From Bathynomus jamesi (Eukaryota > Arthropoda > Malacostraca > Isopoda > Cirolanidae): a DNA stretch of 64,000 nucleotides. The position numbers and the translations under genes are program-made. Shown here piece by piece: positions 34,653 to 46,314 of the stretch. Location: NCBI GenBank assembly GCA_023014485.1, contig JAJOZX010002704.1, positions 234,001 through 298,000 of the forward strand, in the 5' to 3' direction. Position 1 is the first letter of the stretch, and every line of letters starts with the position of its first letter. Below the pieces are notes generated by a model. It did not search any database, was not told the DNA's origin, and worked only from the letters and a program-made list of their open reading frames with translations.

Positions 34653-36136
34653 GGAGCAGGGCTTGCTCAAAGGGTTGTGGCGCGCGCCCTGAGCCAATTT
34701 TGCTTTGGCGCCCGCCCCCATTCCATTTTTTATATAAAGGTTTTTTAGTTAAAAAATATAAAAAAATTTGTATAATTTTACTGTTTATTTCATTCAGTAC
34801 ATTTTATTAAAATCTTAAAATAAAAAAATATATTTTATTAATTTGAATTCAATAACCATTAACCAAGTAGCATTAATAACACATACTCGTTAAAATTTCG
34901 GCTTCAAAGATTAACTTTTCTGGCCTTAGCAGCTGCAAATCCTTGGATTAATTATTTCATCCAGATCTAAATCCTTGGCGATAGCATGTTCAATTGATAA
35001 GGTTGCCAACCCATCCAACCGATCTTGTTTCATCGTGGAACGGAGATAAGGTTTGATTACTTTCATCTTTGAAAAGCTCCGTTCTGCGCTGGCCACTGAT
35101 ACTGGCAATGTTACAAGAATTCTCAGCGCCACAAAAAGATTTGGCAATGATGCCGTCAAATTTTTTGAGCACATGAAGTGCAAGATTTTCGTTGGAAAAT
35201 AACTGCCTTCGAAATGGTTTCGCAAATATTTTAATTCTTCGTATAAATCGATGCCGAAGATGTCTTTCTGATCACCATCTGTAAGCAGAATTTCTAAATC
35301 CATACAATTCTTACGCAGCTCGTTGTCACTCATTTCTGTGGCATTATTCAAATTGTATAGAAATTGGAATTGATCGTTATACTTTACGATCAACTCAAAC
35401 CTGTCTTTCAATGGCTGGATTGCGTTGTCTAAAATGTTGTTGAAAAAGTTGATACTAAAATTTTCCTTCTCTGTCGTTCCAACTTCGTCTTCATGTTCAT
35501 AATCAAACATTATTGGGCCTATTATTATAGTAAAAACAAAGGGAAAATTGCAAGAAAGTGGCAGTAGGCTACTAGGCTAACACTCTGTCATCACTAAATT
35601 CTTGAGCAAACGTCACATATTTGTTTCCATAATTTTGTAGTTATATTTAAGTTTTGAACCATACATATTCATATCATTCAAACACCTTCTAGAACACAAG
35701 GTGTCGACCTTACTTCATATGTTCATATCCTCCTATAGCTACCACTAATGCAAGATTCTACATTTCAACAAAAGAACAGAACTAAAATATGAGCTAAACA
35801 TATTTTCGCTAGTAAGAAAACATTCATCAGCAAAATTTGGCGTAAGGGAATGTACACTAAAATACGAACACACCCTTATTATATATTCTCTGATGTAGTA
35901 GTGCTGATAACTTACCTATAATATGGTTAAAAAATTAAGAAGAATTGCAGCGGTTCCCTCCTCCCACGGCCACACCTCTCTCCTCCCTCATTTCCCGCGC
36001 CCTAATTTTCTATGTAGAATTCCTTTTTTAAACTGTTCACTTGTTTCTTATTGATTGATAGCGATATTTTGTCTTTTTTTTCTGTGGCACTTTCGATTTT
36101 TAGCGCCCCCACAAACTTCGGCGCCCTGAGCAACTG
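34653..36136 (-). mobile_element. hAT element, internally deleted
   Basis: Left end CAGGGCTTGCTCAAAGGG then GCGCGCGCCC; right end (reversed) CAGTTGCTCAGGGCGCC. Ends are similar but not perfect and I found no matching 8-bp duplication, so the boundaries are approximate. Contains one transposase remnant. Confidence 0.65.
34926..35510 (-). pseudogene. hAT transposase C-terminal (dimerisation) domain
   Basis: 194 codons ending with VASAERSFSKMKVIKPYLRS, TMKQDRLDGLATLSIEH and DLDEIINPR, the hAT C-terminal dimerisation signature as in ZMYM/TTF-type hAT proteins. Upstream catalytic parts are absent. Frame intact over this length. Confidence 0.88.
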
Positions 36137-36222
36137 CCACGTTGACTCTCCCAATCAAGGACAGTTAAGAATGACATATTCAAATCTCATTTCTACCACG
36201 ATAGGCGAAATTTAAATATTTA

Positions 36223-36530
36223 TTAAAGTAGTATACTTGCAAAAACGACGAGGGGCGGGGGTAGGGGGCTGCGCCCACAGGAGTCGGGGTAGCATGGGGG
36301 CGGCACCTCCTCTGCGTCGAGATGAACAGAGGTTGTTAAATGAGCACCCTTTAAAACAATAATACCTAAATCTTTCTCTTCCGTAACACTCGTTAGTATC
36401 TTGTCGCACATAAAATACTTTTCTTTAACATTGTTTCTACCGATAAGCAGCGTTTAACATTTATCTATATTAAAATTCATTTACTAAATTTCTCCCAACT
36501 CGAATAATTTATTAGTATCTTCTTGAATCT
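36223..36530 (-). pseudogene. LINE-C reverse transcriptase fragment
   Basis: Minus-strand MNFNIDKC, NNVKEKYFMCDKILTS and VTEEKDLGIIV, the post-catalytic RT region of CR1/L2-like LINEs. Runs into a G/C-rich stretch (36240-36310) unlike the surrounding DNA. Stops interrupt it. Confidence 0.65.
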
Positions 36531-36539
36531 ATATATAGG

Positions 36540-37019
36540 GGCCTGCTAACAGTAGGCCCGCCACAATAAAGTAAATGAGTTAAAATGAAATGTTTAAACA
36601 GGGTCACCAATTTGGTCTTTCGACCAAATGAACAATATATTTAATAAAAGAGTCAAAAAGGGCTTTGTAGCTTTGGTTTAATTAGCCAAAAATAAATAAA
36701 TTATTTGTTTACAGTTAATAGCAATTATTAATACAGAATTGTGCAATATTATAAATGATACTTATTGACAATAAGGAGTGATTTCACACAGGTCAAGAAT
36801 TAAATAATACAATGGTATTAAGAACAATAATTAAAGTAACAAAATATACGGTATTTAACACACAACAATAAGCCTACTTGCGGTCGTAAATATCGCGAAT
36901 TAGTTTTAACGATATTGAAGGCGCTTCTTAAAGCCTAATTCGGTTAGAGTTAGACAGAGTTTGTTGGAGTTATAAGCGTTGTAATGCGAATAGCCTATCA
37001 CGACGTAGTAAAACGTAAC
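36540..37019. other. No recognisable feature
   Basis: AT-rich, no convincing ORF. Possibly the decayed 3' region of the relic at 37020-37805. Confidence 0.5.
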
Positions 37020-37805
37020 ATTAACATTATGTAACAGTCACATGTAACAGCACAGTCTTCAGACTTAACTTGGATAAGTCAATGAACAGTTGTCATTCTT
37101 CTGGTTTATGTTCATGACCAAGTGCCATCATCAATCCATTTACATCGTTACAATAACAGATTTTCGTTCAAAGAAAAAAAATTTGGTCAAATCGTTTTGA
37201 CGATTGCAGAACACAGAAATGTTGATATTTTTTGCCAACACATTCCACCTTTGCAGCCTGGAACCTGTATCTCTGTATCTCTGTATTTAAATGAGGCTCT
37301 CTTGACTCAGGTGGTTGAAAATCTGTCTTATTCCAATTCTATAGGCTCGTCTACGGTAGTTTCATCTTCTAAGGTCCACGTCTCTGGCCACTCTGGTATA
37401 GGAAGACTTTCACTGTGTGGCACCAGTCTTACTGCCGATGGATGAGTTGGATATTCAATCGATTTTTTGCTTTCAGAAGAAACTCCAGAAACATTCGTGA
37501 AACAAAAGTAACACTCTGTGACGTGATCTTTCTGCACTCTTCAAACCATGAGGACAGGAAATGGCATGGATTGGCGAGTACCTTTTAACCATGCCCTGAG
37601 ATTTACTGTGCAAGATGTACAACTAATATGAAGAGCCCAGCTTTTGCAATGGTCCTCTATTTTACATCGAAAGAGTTCGTATGCTTTTTAATGAGAAGAG
37701 TGATATTCTTCTTTTGGTATTTGAGAGTGAACTCACCACATGCGTGGTTATGCTGATGAAATATGGGAAAGTATCAAGGTTGATAACACATTTGCGAGAC
37801 ATCAT
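37020..37805 (-). pseudogene. Relic of the TAA-target transposon protein (copy 3)
   Basis: Starts at the ATG at 37805 (MMSRKCVINLD), keeps HVTECYFCFTNVSG, PSAVRLVPHSESLPIP and, further on, the block aligned to WRLFIDSS: here EE-stop-QLFIDLSKLSLK, with TGA where the other copies have tryptophan (about 37089-37091). It ends near LLHVTVT. Clearly the same family as 13987-16424 and 57958-60249 but more diverged, so a third independent source. No termini identified. Confidence 0.75.
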
Positions 37806-38257
37806 GGCTTTTTAGAGCTTTTGACACAGAACAGCGTTGAATGACAACCAACAAACGACTAACGACAGTTTTTTTTCAGGTAACACAATGCAGCGGTCAC
37901 TATTGCATCATCCTACTAGTGTGGTTGCCAGATTGTGCGATTTTAGTGCCTAATGAATTTTCATTTTTAAGCACCTCAAAAACTGGAAAGTAATAAGTCT
38001 AATGATATTTTCTTTTGCAGTATAGAATATTATGGTGAAGCTGCTATTTAAAAAAAAGTTATAAATACTCACGCTGATAATAATGAAATAAAGGAATAGA
38101 AAATTTCTCGAAAATCGTGCGTGATATAGAAATTTCAAGATCATTTCTGCAATCAGTATTAAAAAATCTATACTGTAGGAGTCACAAAATCTCGTTGAGG
38201 AAACAAAATCCTCGTTGGCCAGTGTAACTGGTTAACTGGTAGAGGGTAGTAATTAAT
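37806..38257. other. No recognisable feature
   Basis: AT-rich. ORFs at 37950-38144 (-) and 38182-38409 (-) look incidental. Confidence 0.5.
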
Positions 38258-38500
38258 GTGAATGAGTCAGGGTGGGCTAATGTAACTAGTGATGTTCCGC
38301 AAGGGTCCGTTTTGGGTCCAGTTCTTTTCATAATATACTTTAACGATTTTGATGTGAATTTAGTGAGTAAAATTTCTAAATTTGCCGCGAATACTAAAAT
38401 TACGAGCAAAGCAACTCGTTTACTAGATAGACAGAATGTACAGGGCGATCTTAATAATTTAGTAGAGTGATCAAATAATTCACTGGCTTGCGAATGAGAA
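38258..38500 (+). pseudogene. LINE-C RT fragment (palm)
   Basis: SGWANVTSDVPQGSVLGPVLF, then IIYFNDFDVNL and a degraded active-site box (FAANTK in place of FADDTK), QGDLNNLVE and a stop. CR1/L2-like LINE. Joined directly to sequence resembling the subterminal motif of the TAA-target transposons (about 38550-38595). Confidence 0.75.
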
Positions 38501-38544
38501 CTTTGTAAGAGTTGTTTTCTTACTGATAACTGATTTTATATAAT

Positions 38545-38595
38545 TCAACTACGCTGATTTCGAATAAGGTGTCCATTTTTTTCTATCACGTAAGA
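38545..38595 (+). repeat. Solo copy of TAA-transposon subterminal motif
   Basis: TATAATTCAACTACGCTGAT then TTCGAATAAGG and CCATTTTTTTCTATCAC. Compare 14046-14094 (TATAATTTGAGTGCGCTGAT ... CCCTATCAC). Suggests the end of another, otherwise lost, copy. Confidence 0.5.
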
Positions 38596-38941
38596 ATTTT
38601 CTGCAAACTGGAGGGGAAAAAAACAACATAAATAAATATTATTATTTCAACTTACATTAGGTACCTACTGTATTTCGCTTTGTTATACTATCAGGTTGTG
38701 ACATATATTCTGCTCTATTAGAAAACAAACGATAGATAATTAAATAACCTCAAGACAATGTGAAATAGTTTTAGAAATGTTACAAAATACACGCAACAAC
38801 AGGCTCACACAGGTTTTATCACGATACAGAATGATACAGAATGACTTAGGCTAGTGTAGGATTAGGCTAATGAATATTTTCTCTGGTGTTTTTTATACAG
38901 TTACAACGCTACCCCTACGATATTACAGTAATTGAAAAAAC

Positions 38942-39974
38942 ATGGAGCCTACGAAAGAGCATATTTGACATGTGATGCTGTATAAGTTCCATAAAGGATC
39001 TAACGAAGGTGAATCCGCAAAAAACATTCAAAAGAGTTTATGGAAATGATGTTGTGAGCGAATGGATGTGTAGGAGATGGTTTGAGAAGTTCAGAAATGG
39101 ATACTTCAGTCGGAAAGATTATCAACGAACAGGACGACCAAATGAGTTGATGAAGAGTTGCTGAAAGCAACAGTGGAGGAAAACCCAACGGTAACTGTAA
39201 GAGAACTTGGCCTGCAACTCGGCGTTAGCCATATGACCATTCATTGTCATTTTAAGCTGTTAGGAAAAGTAGTGAAGGTTGGAAAATGGGTTCCGCATGA
39301 TTTGTCACAAGCGAATCTTCAACATCGAATCGATATTTGCACATCACTGCATTCTCGGCAACTGCAGGCACCGTTTTTTAATCGGATCGTCACTGGCGAT
39401 GAAAAATGGGTCCTCTCTGACAATATTAAGCGTTCGACATCAGTGGCTTAGCCGTGAAACAAAGTCTGAATCTCGGCCAAGGAGTGGACCCCATCCAAAG
39501 AAAATTTTGCTATGCGTTTGGTAGGATATGCAAGGAATTATTCATTTTGAGCTTCTGCCAGATAACCAAACAATCACAGTTGAAGTCTACTGCCAACAAC
39601 TCCAACGACTGAAGATGGCATTACAAGAAAAACGTCCTGCATTAATTAATCGCAGAGGTGTTCTATTCCACCAGGATAACGCGCGCCCTCACACTCACTG
39701 CTCGAATCACCACTGCCCAATTGGAGGAAGTTGGTTGGGAAAAAATGCCTCATCCACCTTATTCTCCGGACATCGCACCTTCAGACTACCATTTATTCAA
39801 ATGTCTGCAACACCACCTAGATGAACAAAAGTTGCAATCCAAGGAAGCTATCGAAAACGTAGTGATCGCTTTTTTTAATTCGAAACCAAGGGATTTCTTC
39901 GAACGTGGCATAAAAAACTTTTCTACAGGTGGGAGGAGGTTATAGAAAAAGAAGAGAATTATATTGATAATTAA
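38942..39974 (+). pseudogene. Mariner transposase, decayed (second mariner)
   Basis: Reads MEPTKEHI at 38942, LGLQLGVSHMTIHCH (helix-turn-helix), RIVTGDEKWVL (first D), FHQDNARPHT (second D) and SPDIAPSDYHLF (third D), then RDFFERGIKNF and a stop at 39972-39974. The first 200 bp and several later points contain stops and frame changes. Spacing is consistent with a DD34D mariner. No inverted repeats identified. Confidence 0.88.
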
Positions 39975-40651
39975 TTTATCATTATGTCGTTTAATTTTTG
40001 TTGTGAATAAACTAAAAATTAGAGCAAATATGTCCTTATATGTCCTTTAATTTTTGTTCTGAATGAACTAAAAAATCGAGCAGAATATATGTTACAAACT
40101 TATACTTTTTCCTACTTTTCTATAAATCTTCTTTCTCCACTATTTTTTGTCAGCAGTAGCTGGCGGAGGAGAGACAGAACCTTGTCTGTTCTATATTTTA
40201 CTATTCCTCTGTAAAAGCTTTACACTTCTATCATATAAGTGTAAGCATGGTATAAGTTTTCAGTATTCTCTTTTTTCATTGCTTTTTCTAACTTTTCTAC
40301 TTCTTTCTTGGGCTAGCCTAGAATGGATCTTAGGGTCTTTGTTAGCCTGTAACTCTGTAACTTCAATTTCAACTTCAAATAATTATAAAAGAATAAACAA
40401 ACGAGAGGAGGGTGGGAAGAGAGCCTTATGCTTTTCTATCCAGTTTTCTACTACTGCTAGAACATTTTAAAATTTAACTTGTTTGATACCAGGAACTTCG
40501 CTGAGTAGACCGAAAGGTCTCTGAGGCTTTCTCTCGTCCTTGTAGCTCCTTGTAACTTTGTAACTCTCTAAATGCATGCTTCTTCTTTTAAGAAGAGCAC
40601 GCAATGCCAGACTTTCGACACCTCATTCCTCCTCTGTCCAACTCTCTAAGG
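39975..40651 (+). other. Non-coding, ending in a LINE-D fragment
   Basis: Mostly AT-rich. Near 40588-40650 the sequence (RNARLSTPHSSS) appears to be the left part of a LINE C-terminal region that continues at 44151 after the hAT insertion. Confidence 0.5.
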
Positions 40652-41104
40652 CAGTGGTTCCCAACCTTTTTTGCGCCATGCCCCACCTCGACACCTCAAA
40701 AAATTTGATGCCCCCCATTAATATAGAAGCAAATTTGGTGTTGAAAAGGTATTATTTAAAATTTACAATAATATGAGTACATTTAATATGAGTTACCGTA
40801 TATTCAATATGAGTAAATAAACTTGAGGTTGAACCTAACTAAATTATTACCTTGAAATAAAATTTCTCAGTTGAAAAGTTATAATTTTAAATTTCAATAA
40901 TATGAGTACATTCAATATGAGTTACATTAAATATGAGTCAAAAACTTGAGATTCAAGCTAACTATATTATTTCCTTGAAATAAAACTTCTCAGTTGAAAA
41001 GTTGCAATTTTAAATTCACAAAAAAGTAATTTAATCAATAATACGACTTTAAATTCACAATATTAGGTAAAAATACAGCAAATTCAAAGTTTGATAATCT
41101 CAAG

Positions 41105-43196
41105 TTAGTGAGATCCTTGAGCTTGATGTTTACTACAAATGGTTTTGATTTCAGGCACTAACTTAGTCGGTTTTTTTTTCTGTAGTAAGTCACTTACAGC
41201 ACTAAAACCACATTCCACCAAATATGAAGATGGGAATGGTAACAGTAGCTCTCTCGCCAAACGAGTTGAATTTGGGTATTAGTCTTGGTCTCATCACAGA
41301 GCCACATCATGGTTCCTTTTACTTTGAATATAGTTTTAACAGTCTCATCATTTTGTATTTCAGTCAGTTCTTCTTGGTACTTCATGCCCACTTCAGATAG
41401 GTCCACTAGCAATGGCTGAGTTAGCCAAGATTGAAAACTCATTTCTTTTAAATCAGAAAATCTGTAATTTAAATCACAGGCCAGTATTTTCAAATGATCC
41501 ACAATGACAAGTAAAGCATCATCAGTTACCTCACACTTATTTAGCCAATATAACTGGGTATATTTTCTTGCAGAAATATTCTTTTGACATAATTCCAGAA
41601 ATGTAATGAAGCCAAATATCTTTGTCTTTGAATCAACAAGGGTCATATTTGCTCCTTGAAGTTGCTTATTTAATATATTCAGTTTTTGAAAAATATCTGC
41701 CAAATAACTCACAAAAGCTTTGCCATCAACTGTTAACAGGAGCTTCATTTCAGGTTTGTCTTTTAAAAAGTCACTAAGAATATCAAATAGTTCCATGAAT
41801 CTTTTCAGGCAGTTGCCCTTTGACAGCCACCTTACATCAGTGTGAAGCAATAATCTTACATGGTCTGCGTTTTTATGCTCACAAAACTGTTTAAAGAGAC
41901 GCTCACATTTAGCCAGTGGTGGGCACGCGCAACGATTTTTGTAGCGCCGCAGCCGCAACCGCAACTCTGCTGAAATAGTTGCGCCGCACGCGCAAGCGCA
42001 ACCCTTTTCAAAAAGTTGAGCCGCAAGCGCAAGCGCAACCAAAAATGTTGCGCCGCAACTTTTTGCGGCGCAACTGCCCACCTTTGCATTTAACGTATAT
42101 CTGCAGTGGTGGGCACGCGCAACGATTTTTGTAGCGCCGCAACCGCAACCGCAACTCTGCTGAAATAGTTGCGCCGCACGCGCAAGCGCAACCCTTTTCA
42201 AAAAGTTGCGCCGCAAGCGCAAGCGCAACCAAAAATGTTGCGCCGCAAGTTGCGCCGCAACTGCCCACCTTTGCATTTAGCATTAGCTTTGATAGTGTTG
42301 ATACATTTTATTACTGACTTCAATATCTCATTTAGAACAGGTGAAACGTTTTTGGCAACTAAATTTTCTCTGTGAATAACACGTGCACAAGCAACATTTC
42401 TGGATTTCATCCTTCATTAATTTTAAACAGCCATTTTTCTTGCCCATCAGAGCAGAGGCACCATCTGCAGCACAAGATACAATGTTTTCCATTAGTATTT
42501 TATTGTCATCCAAATAGTTTTTAAGTTTATTGTAGATATCAATGGCAGTAGTGGTGCTTTCTAATGATTCGCAAAACAACATCTCCTCAAAAAATTCTTC
42601 ATGATCAATATATCTCACATATGCCAACAATAGGGCCTCACTGTCTCTTACAGTAGATTCATCCATCTGTATTGTGAATTTCCTTGATTTTAACTTTTGA
42701 ATAAGCTGTACTTCGACATCTCTACTCATCTCATCTATTCTGCTGCAAACAGTATTGTTACTCAGTGGCATGCCTTTGACATCTTTGTCATCCTTCTCCA
42801 GAACTGTTTTGAGAAAAATTGATATTGCTGGCTTAATTAAATCCTCACCTATAGTATGATTCTTTCCAGTTTTTGCTATAAGTAGAGAAATTTCATAACT
42901 AGCCTCAAGAGTACGATTATTGGTTGCATTTTGTGCAGAGAACAATGAATTGATTGTTGATCTATTTTCAAACTCTCTTTTAGTGATTCAAAATATTCCA
43001 ATTTTGAATTTACATGAATACTATGTTTTGCCTTCAAATGTGCCTCGAGACGGCCACGTTTCATCGATTCATTGGTCAAACACTGTTGGCATAATAGACA
43101 GAAAGGTGCCCGTTCATCATGCACAGCAGGTATAAAACCAAACTTCAAATACTCCTCTGAATACTAACGAACTTTTGTTTTGCTTGTACTACTCAT
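41105..43196 (-). pseudogene. hAT transposase (SCAND3/ZBED5-like), interrupted by MITEs
   Basis: Starts ATG at 43196 (MSSTSKTKVR, then a TAG), followed by a zinc finger (FCLLCQQC ... HLKAKH), catalytic core (FTIQMDESTV; VSCAADGASALMGKKNG; DVRWLSKGNCLKR) and a C terminus recovered across a one-base frameshift near 41280 (VECGFSAVSDLLQ), ending at 41105-41107. Frames also change near 42950 and 42390. Between KANAK and CERLFKQF two GC-rich MITEs are inserted; the original codons resume exactly after the duplicated CATTTAGC. The family is the one behind vertebrate SCAND3/ZBED5-type proteins. Confidence 0.9.
41913..42275. mobile_element. Two tandem hAT-like MITEs, GC-rich
   Basis: Copy 1 at 41913-42087 and copy 2 at 42104-42275, each starting CAGTGGTGGGCACGCGCAAC and ending CTGCCCACCTTTG, with internal GCGCCGCAA-type direct repeats. 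CATTTAGC precedes copy 1 and follows copy 2 (8-bp duplication). A 16-17-bp spacer containing CATTTAAC separates them. ORFs running through here (ACACGATISAEL) are low-complexity shadows. Confidence 0.88.
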
Positions 43197-44150
43197 TTTA
43201 ATCACAGGGTAAATAACTGTAAAGAAACAAAATACTTTGTAAATAAATATGCAAAATATAAAATATAATTTTTTAACACGTTAACACGTGTATGTATATA
43301 CGGTACAGCATATATATATAACTGTCATCTTTTGCATTTGATCATGATTCTTCCGATTCAGTTCCGATTCGAATCTTTTACATGTGTCACACAAAACACA
43401 CAACAGCTGATTTACTGAATTGGTGATAACCTTGCCAAGCTTCTCAGCCTGATATTAAATAATTTTCTCTAATATCTCTAAATTACTTTCTAAATAATAA
43501 TAACAAATTATTTTTTTATCATATAAAACGAAAATAAATAAAACACCACAAAAATAATTATGAAAAAACATCAGCTGTGCAGAAAATCTTTTGTTTACAT
43601 TTCATTGGCACTCTTTTAGTGAATCAACAAGTATCGCTGGCCTACAAGTGATTCACTTCGATCCTAAATCTAGATTCACTAGATATGTCAAAAAACACGC
43701 AAAAACAGTGCCAAGGTAATCAATCAACTTCAGACAAAAGATGACAGCTTATATGTGTCTCTAACCATGAGATGCAATTTACCACATGTGTAACACACTT
43801 TTTAATTTTTAAACACAAAAACTAATGTATGCAAGATGAACACACCTTCCCCCAAACGCTTTTCCTCAACAATTGATATATGGCGACATTTGGAAGCTTA
43901 TAGCGCTACGGGGAGTTTCCAGATTTCGTCAATATCGCTTAACATGTTAAGTAAAATGTGGAATTGTTGTCGTCGTGTAAAAATGTTGCAAATAAAAATA
44001 TATGTTATTGAAATTTTAAAATATATTTACTTATAAAAATTATTATGTATAAATTTCATTTTATTGTAGCATTTTCAAATTGCCCCCCAAAATATTCAAA
44101 TTGCCCCCCCGTGGGGCGTGCGCCCCACGTTGGGAATCACTGCTCTAAGG

Positions 44151-44410
44151 CAAGGTTATTTTCAATCTTTTATCTATTCAACCGGTCAACTTTGGAACAA
44201 TCTTCCTCAATTTATCTTTCCCCCCTGTTTATGGCATTTAATCTTTCAAACGCAGAGTGTCCAAGCATCTCGAAAACCTTGGACCTTGATTTTGGTTCTC
44301 TTCTTCCTCTATGGGTAGCGGGATGTTTTTACGGACATTCGTCCTTGGCCCCTCTTTCTTGCATAAAAAAAATTGCATGCGACATAATCACGTTTCTGGC
44401 TGCATCCCAC
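44151..44410 (+). pseudogene. LINE-D 3' end
   Basis: LRQGYFQSFIYSTGQLWNNLP is typical of the extreme C terminus of RT-bearing LINEs. Followed by a 3' tail with CCCCTCTTTCTTGCATAAAA. It was continuous with 40588-40643 before hAT insertion. A related tail is at 55590-55873. Confidence 0.6.
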
Positions 44411-44544
44411 GCTCAACTCACCCCTTAAATGTACAAAAACAGGAAAAACAGTGAATATTTCCATACTCTAAGACAAAATTACCCAAATTCACTGTACTCG
44501 TATATCCCCTCAATCATATATCCTTTGCTAAAAAATACAGGTGT

Positions 44545-45075
44545 AATTGTATACCGAGTGTACCGAGTAAAGTGTGTGGATACTGTGAGAGAGAGTAAGG
44601 AGGATGACTTGAGTGTATGATCGGTGCTGAACAAGAAAGTTTCAGGAAAGACAGAGGGGAGTATGACCCAGTTGTTTGCAGTACAACAGTTAATGAAGAA
44701 AGCATGGAAGTTAAAATACTGTTTACAAATTTTGGTGAAAGTACGTGATGAGGTGAATAGAAGTGTTGCAGATGTTCGGTGTAGGTAAGTTGTTGAAGAG
44801 TGTAAATTTTTTATAAGAATAGTCAGGCATGTGTAAAAGTGAATGGTATTTTGAGTGATTGGTTTGAAGTAATTGTAGGTGTTCGACAAGGATATGTAAT
44901 GTCTCCATAATGGTTCAACATTTTTTGTGGAAACTGTGATGGTCGAGTTAAAGATGAGGATGCTTGAGAGTAAATGGTAATGAATGGAATTGTTTCATTT
45001 GCTATATGCGGATGTTGCAGTGCTAATTGTTAGAAGTGAATCAAAGTTGCAGAGATTTGTAGAAGGTGGCTTTAT
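44545..45075 (+). pseudogene. LINE-E reverse transcriptase remnant
   Basis: Broken plus-strand reading with VRDEVNRSVADV, ACVKVNGILSDWFEVIVGVR, QGYVMSP-stop-WFNIF and a degraded LYADV box. This matches the RT fingers/palm of a LINE whose consensus has VGVRQGCVMSP...LYADD. Many stops. Confidence 0.6.
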
Positions 45076-45344
45076 CATAAATTGGTAATATTAACCTTGG
45101 GTACATATAGGTTATCCACTGTAGGATATGTAGCAAGAGAGTAATAAATTTATCTGATGAATGGATGAGATGTATGTCTACATGCATAGGCGTACAGGCT
45201 AAGTAGCCTCTCAGAGTGCAAGGGATTGGACCCGACGGGCTAGGGGCCCCCTAGACCAGGGGTCACCTGGGCGGTAGCGCCCACTAGTGGGCGATTTGTG
45301 ATTTTAGGTGGGCGGTTGAAAATTTTCACAAAAACGCTTAGACA

Positions 45345-46074
45345 TGTGAAAAATGCTCTGTATGAATTGGTCCACAATTAACCCACCCCTTATTTCTCCA
45401 GTCTAACTATAGAGTAGATCAAGTCTAGCCTAGAGGGGTCAGCCTAGAGATTCCGGAAATGGTCCAGAGCGGGCAGATAAATTGAGGTCCACAGTAGGAT
45501 TCCTCACCAAACTAGGTTAGGGCAATCTACCTTTACCTTTGTTAAGCTATGAGTTGATGCTGGGTCTTAGGCCACAATGTAGGCCTAAGTTGTCTGACCC
45601 AGCTTAATTTAATGAGTTTAACTTGCTGGGTTAAAAACACAATTAGTCACTTACTGCTAGTTATTAGAGAGTCTCTTTTCTCCTTCCTGTATAATTGTCG
45701 AGAGCGTACTTGCTGGTGGGGATCTTTCTTCGGTGTCTGTTCTCGTCCCTTCTCCAGTTGCGTCCTCTCGCCCCGTTCCTCCTTTTCGTTCCCTTTTGTT
45801 CTCCTTTTTTCTCCTTTTAGCGGGGCTTTTTCCACCAGCGTCGTCTTGGTTCTATTGTTCGGTTGGTTTATCGGTAATGTATATCTATTACCGAGCACGC
45901 TCTTGTCACACAGTATATAAATACTAGTGTGGAGAATAACTCTGGTGAGCAACCAATTGGTTTCATCCACCCAGTTATTGACATAAAAGGAATTTAATAA
46001 TTGTTAGATTAACTACCTACCTACTCAGTGAACCATTTTCGTTACCTCCCAACTACCCACTCATCAGTTTTCCA
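45345..46074 (-). repeat. BEL/Pao 3' LTR
   Basis: 730 bp, TGGAAAACTG...TTTTTCACA on the minus strand. Almost identical to the other LTR except for about nine one- or two-base indels and one G/A difference. Confidence 0.96.
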
Positions 46075-46314
46075 TATACTGGGGGCCCCGGGAGATAAAA
46101 ATTTTGGTGTCATTGTCACCAATTTTTATGTCTGAGTGTAGACTAGCTAACTATTTGACTGTAAATGCCTGTTAATCTGATTAACAGTGCCTATCCTCAC
46201 CTTCTCATGGAGAAGGTGTAGCATTTAATTAGAAGAGAAAATATACATCCATAGGATGAAACTGTCTATGGTCTTTACCATAAGAAAAGAAAAAATGAAA
46301 GTTAGAAGATAAAA

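Larger units (their letters stand above)
40652..44142 (-). mobile_element. hAT element, full length, carrying two nested MITEs
   Basis: 3491 bp. TIRs CAGTGGTTCCCAAC and (right, reversed) CAGTGATTCCCAAC; perfect 8-bp duplication CTCTAAGG at 40644-40651 and 44143-44150. Encodes one transposase on the minus strand, preceded by an AT-rich leader (43200-44100). Confidence 0.95.

Noticed and set aside
36223..36411. Two overlapping minus ORFs at G-rich DNA
   Set aside because: Only the part with the LINE RT signature is meaningful; the G-rich tail looks like unrelated sequence.
41856..42410. Alanine/leucine/arginine-rich ORFs in several frames
   Set aside because: They read through GC-rich MITE repeats; the real transposase frame lies outside.
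45612..45970. ORFs on both strands in the BEL LTR (also at 2141-2461 and 52446-52755)
   Set aside because: LTR sequence, not conserved as protein between the three LTRs because of frame changes.
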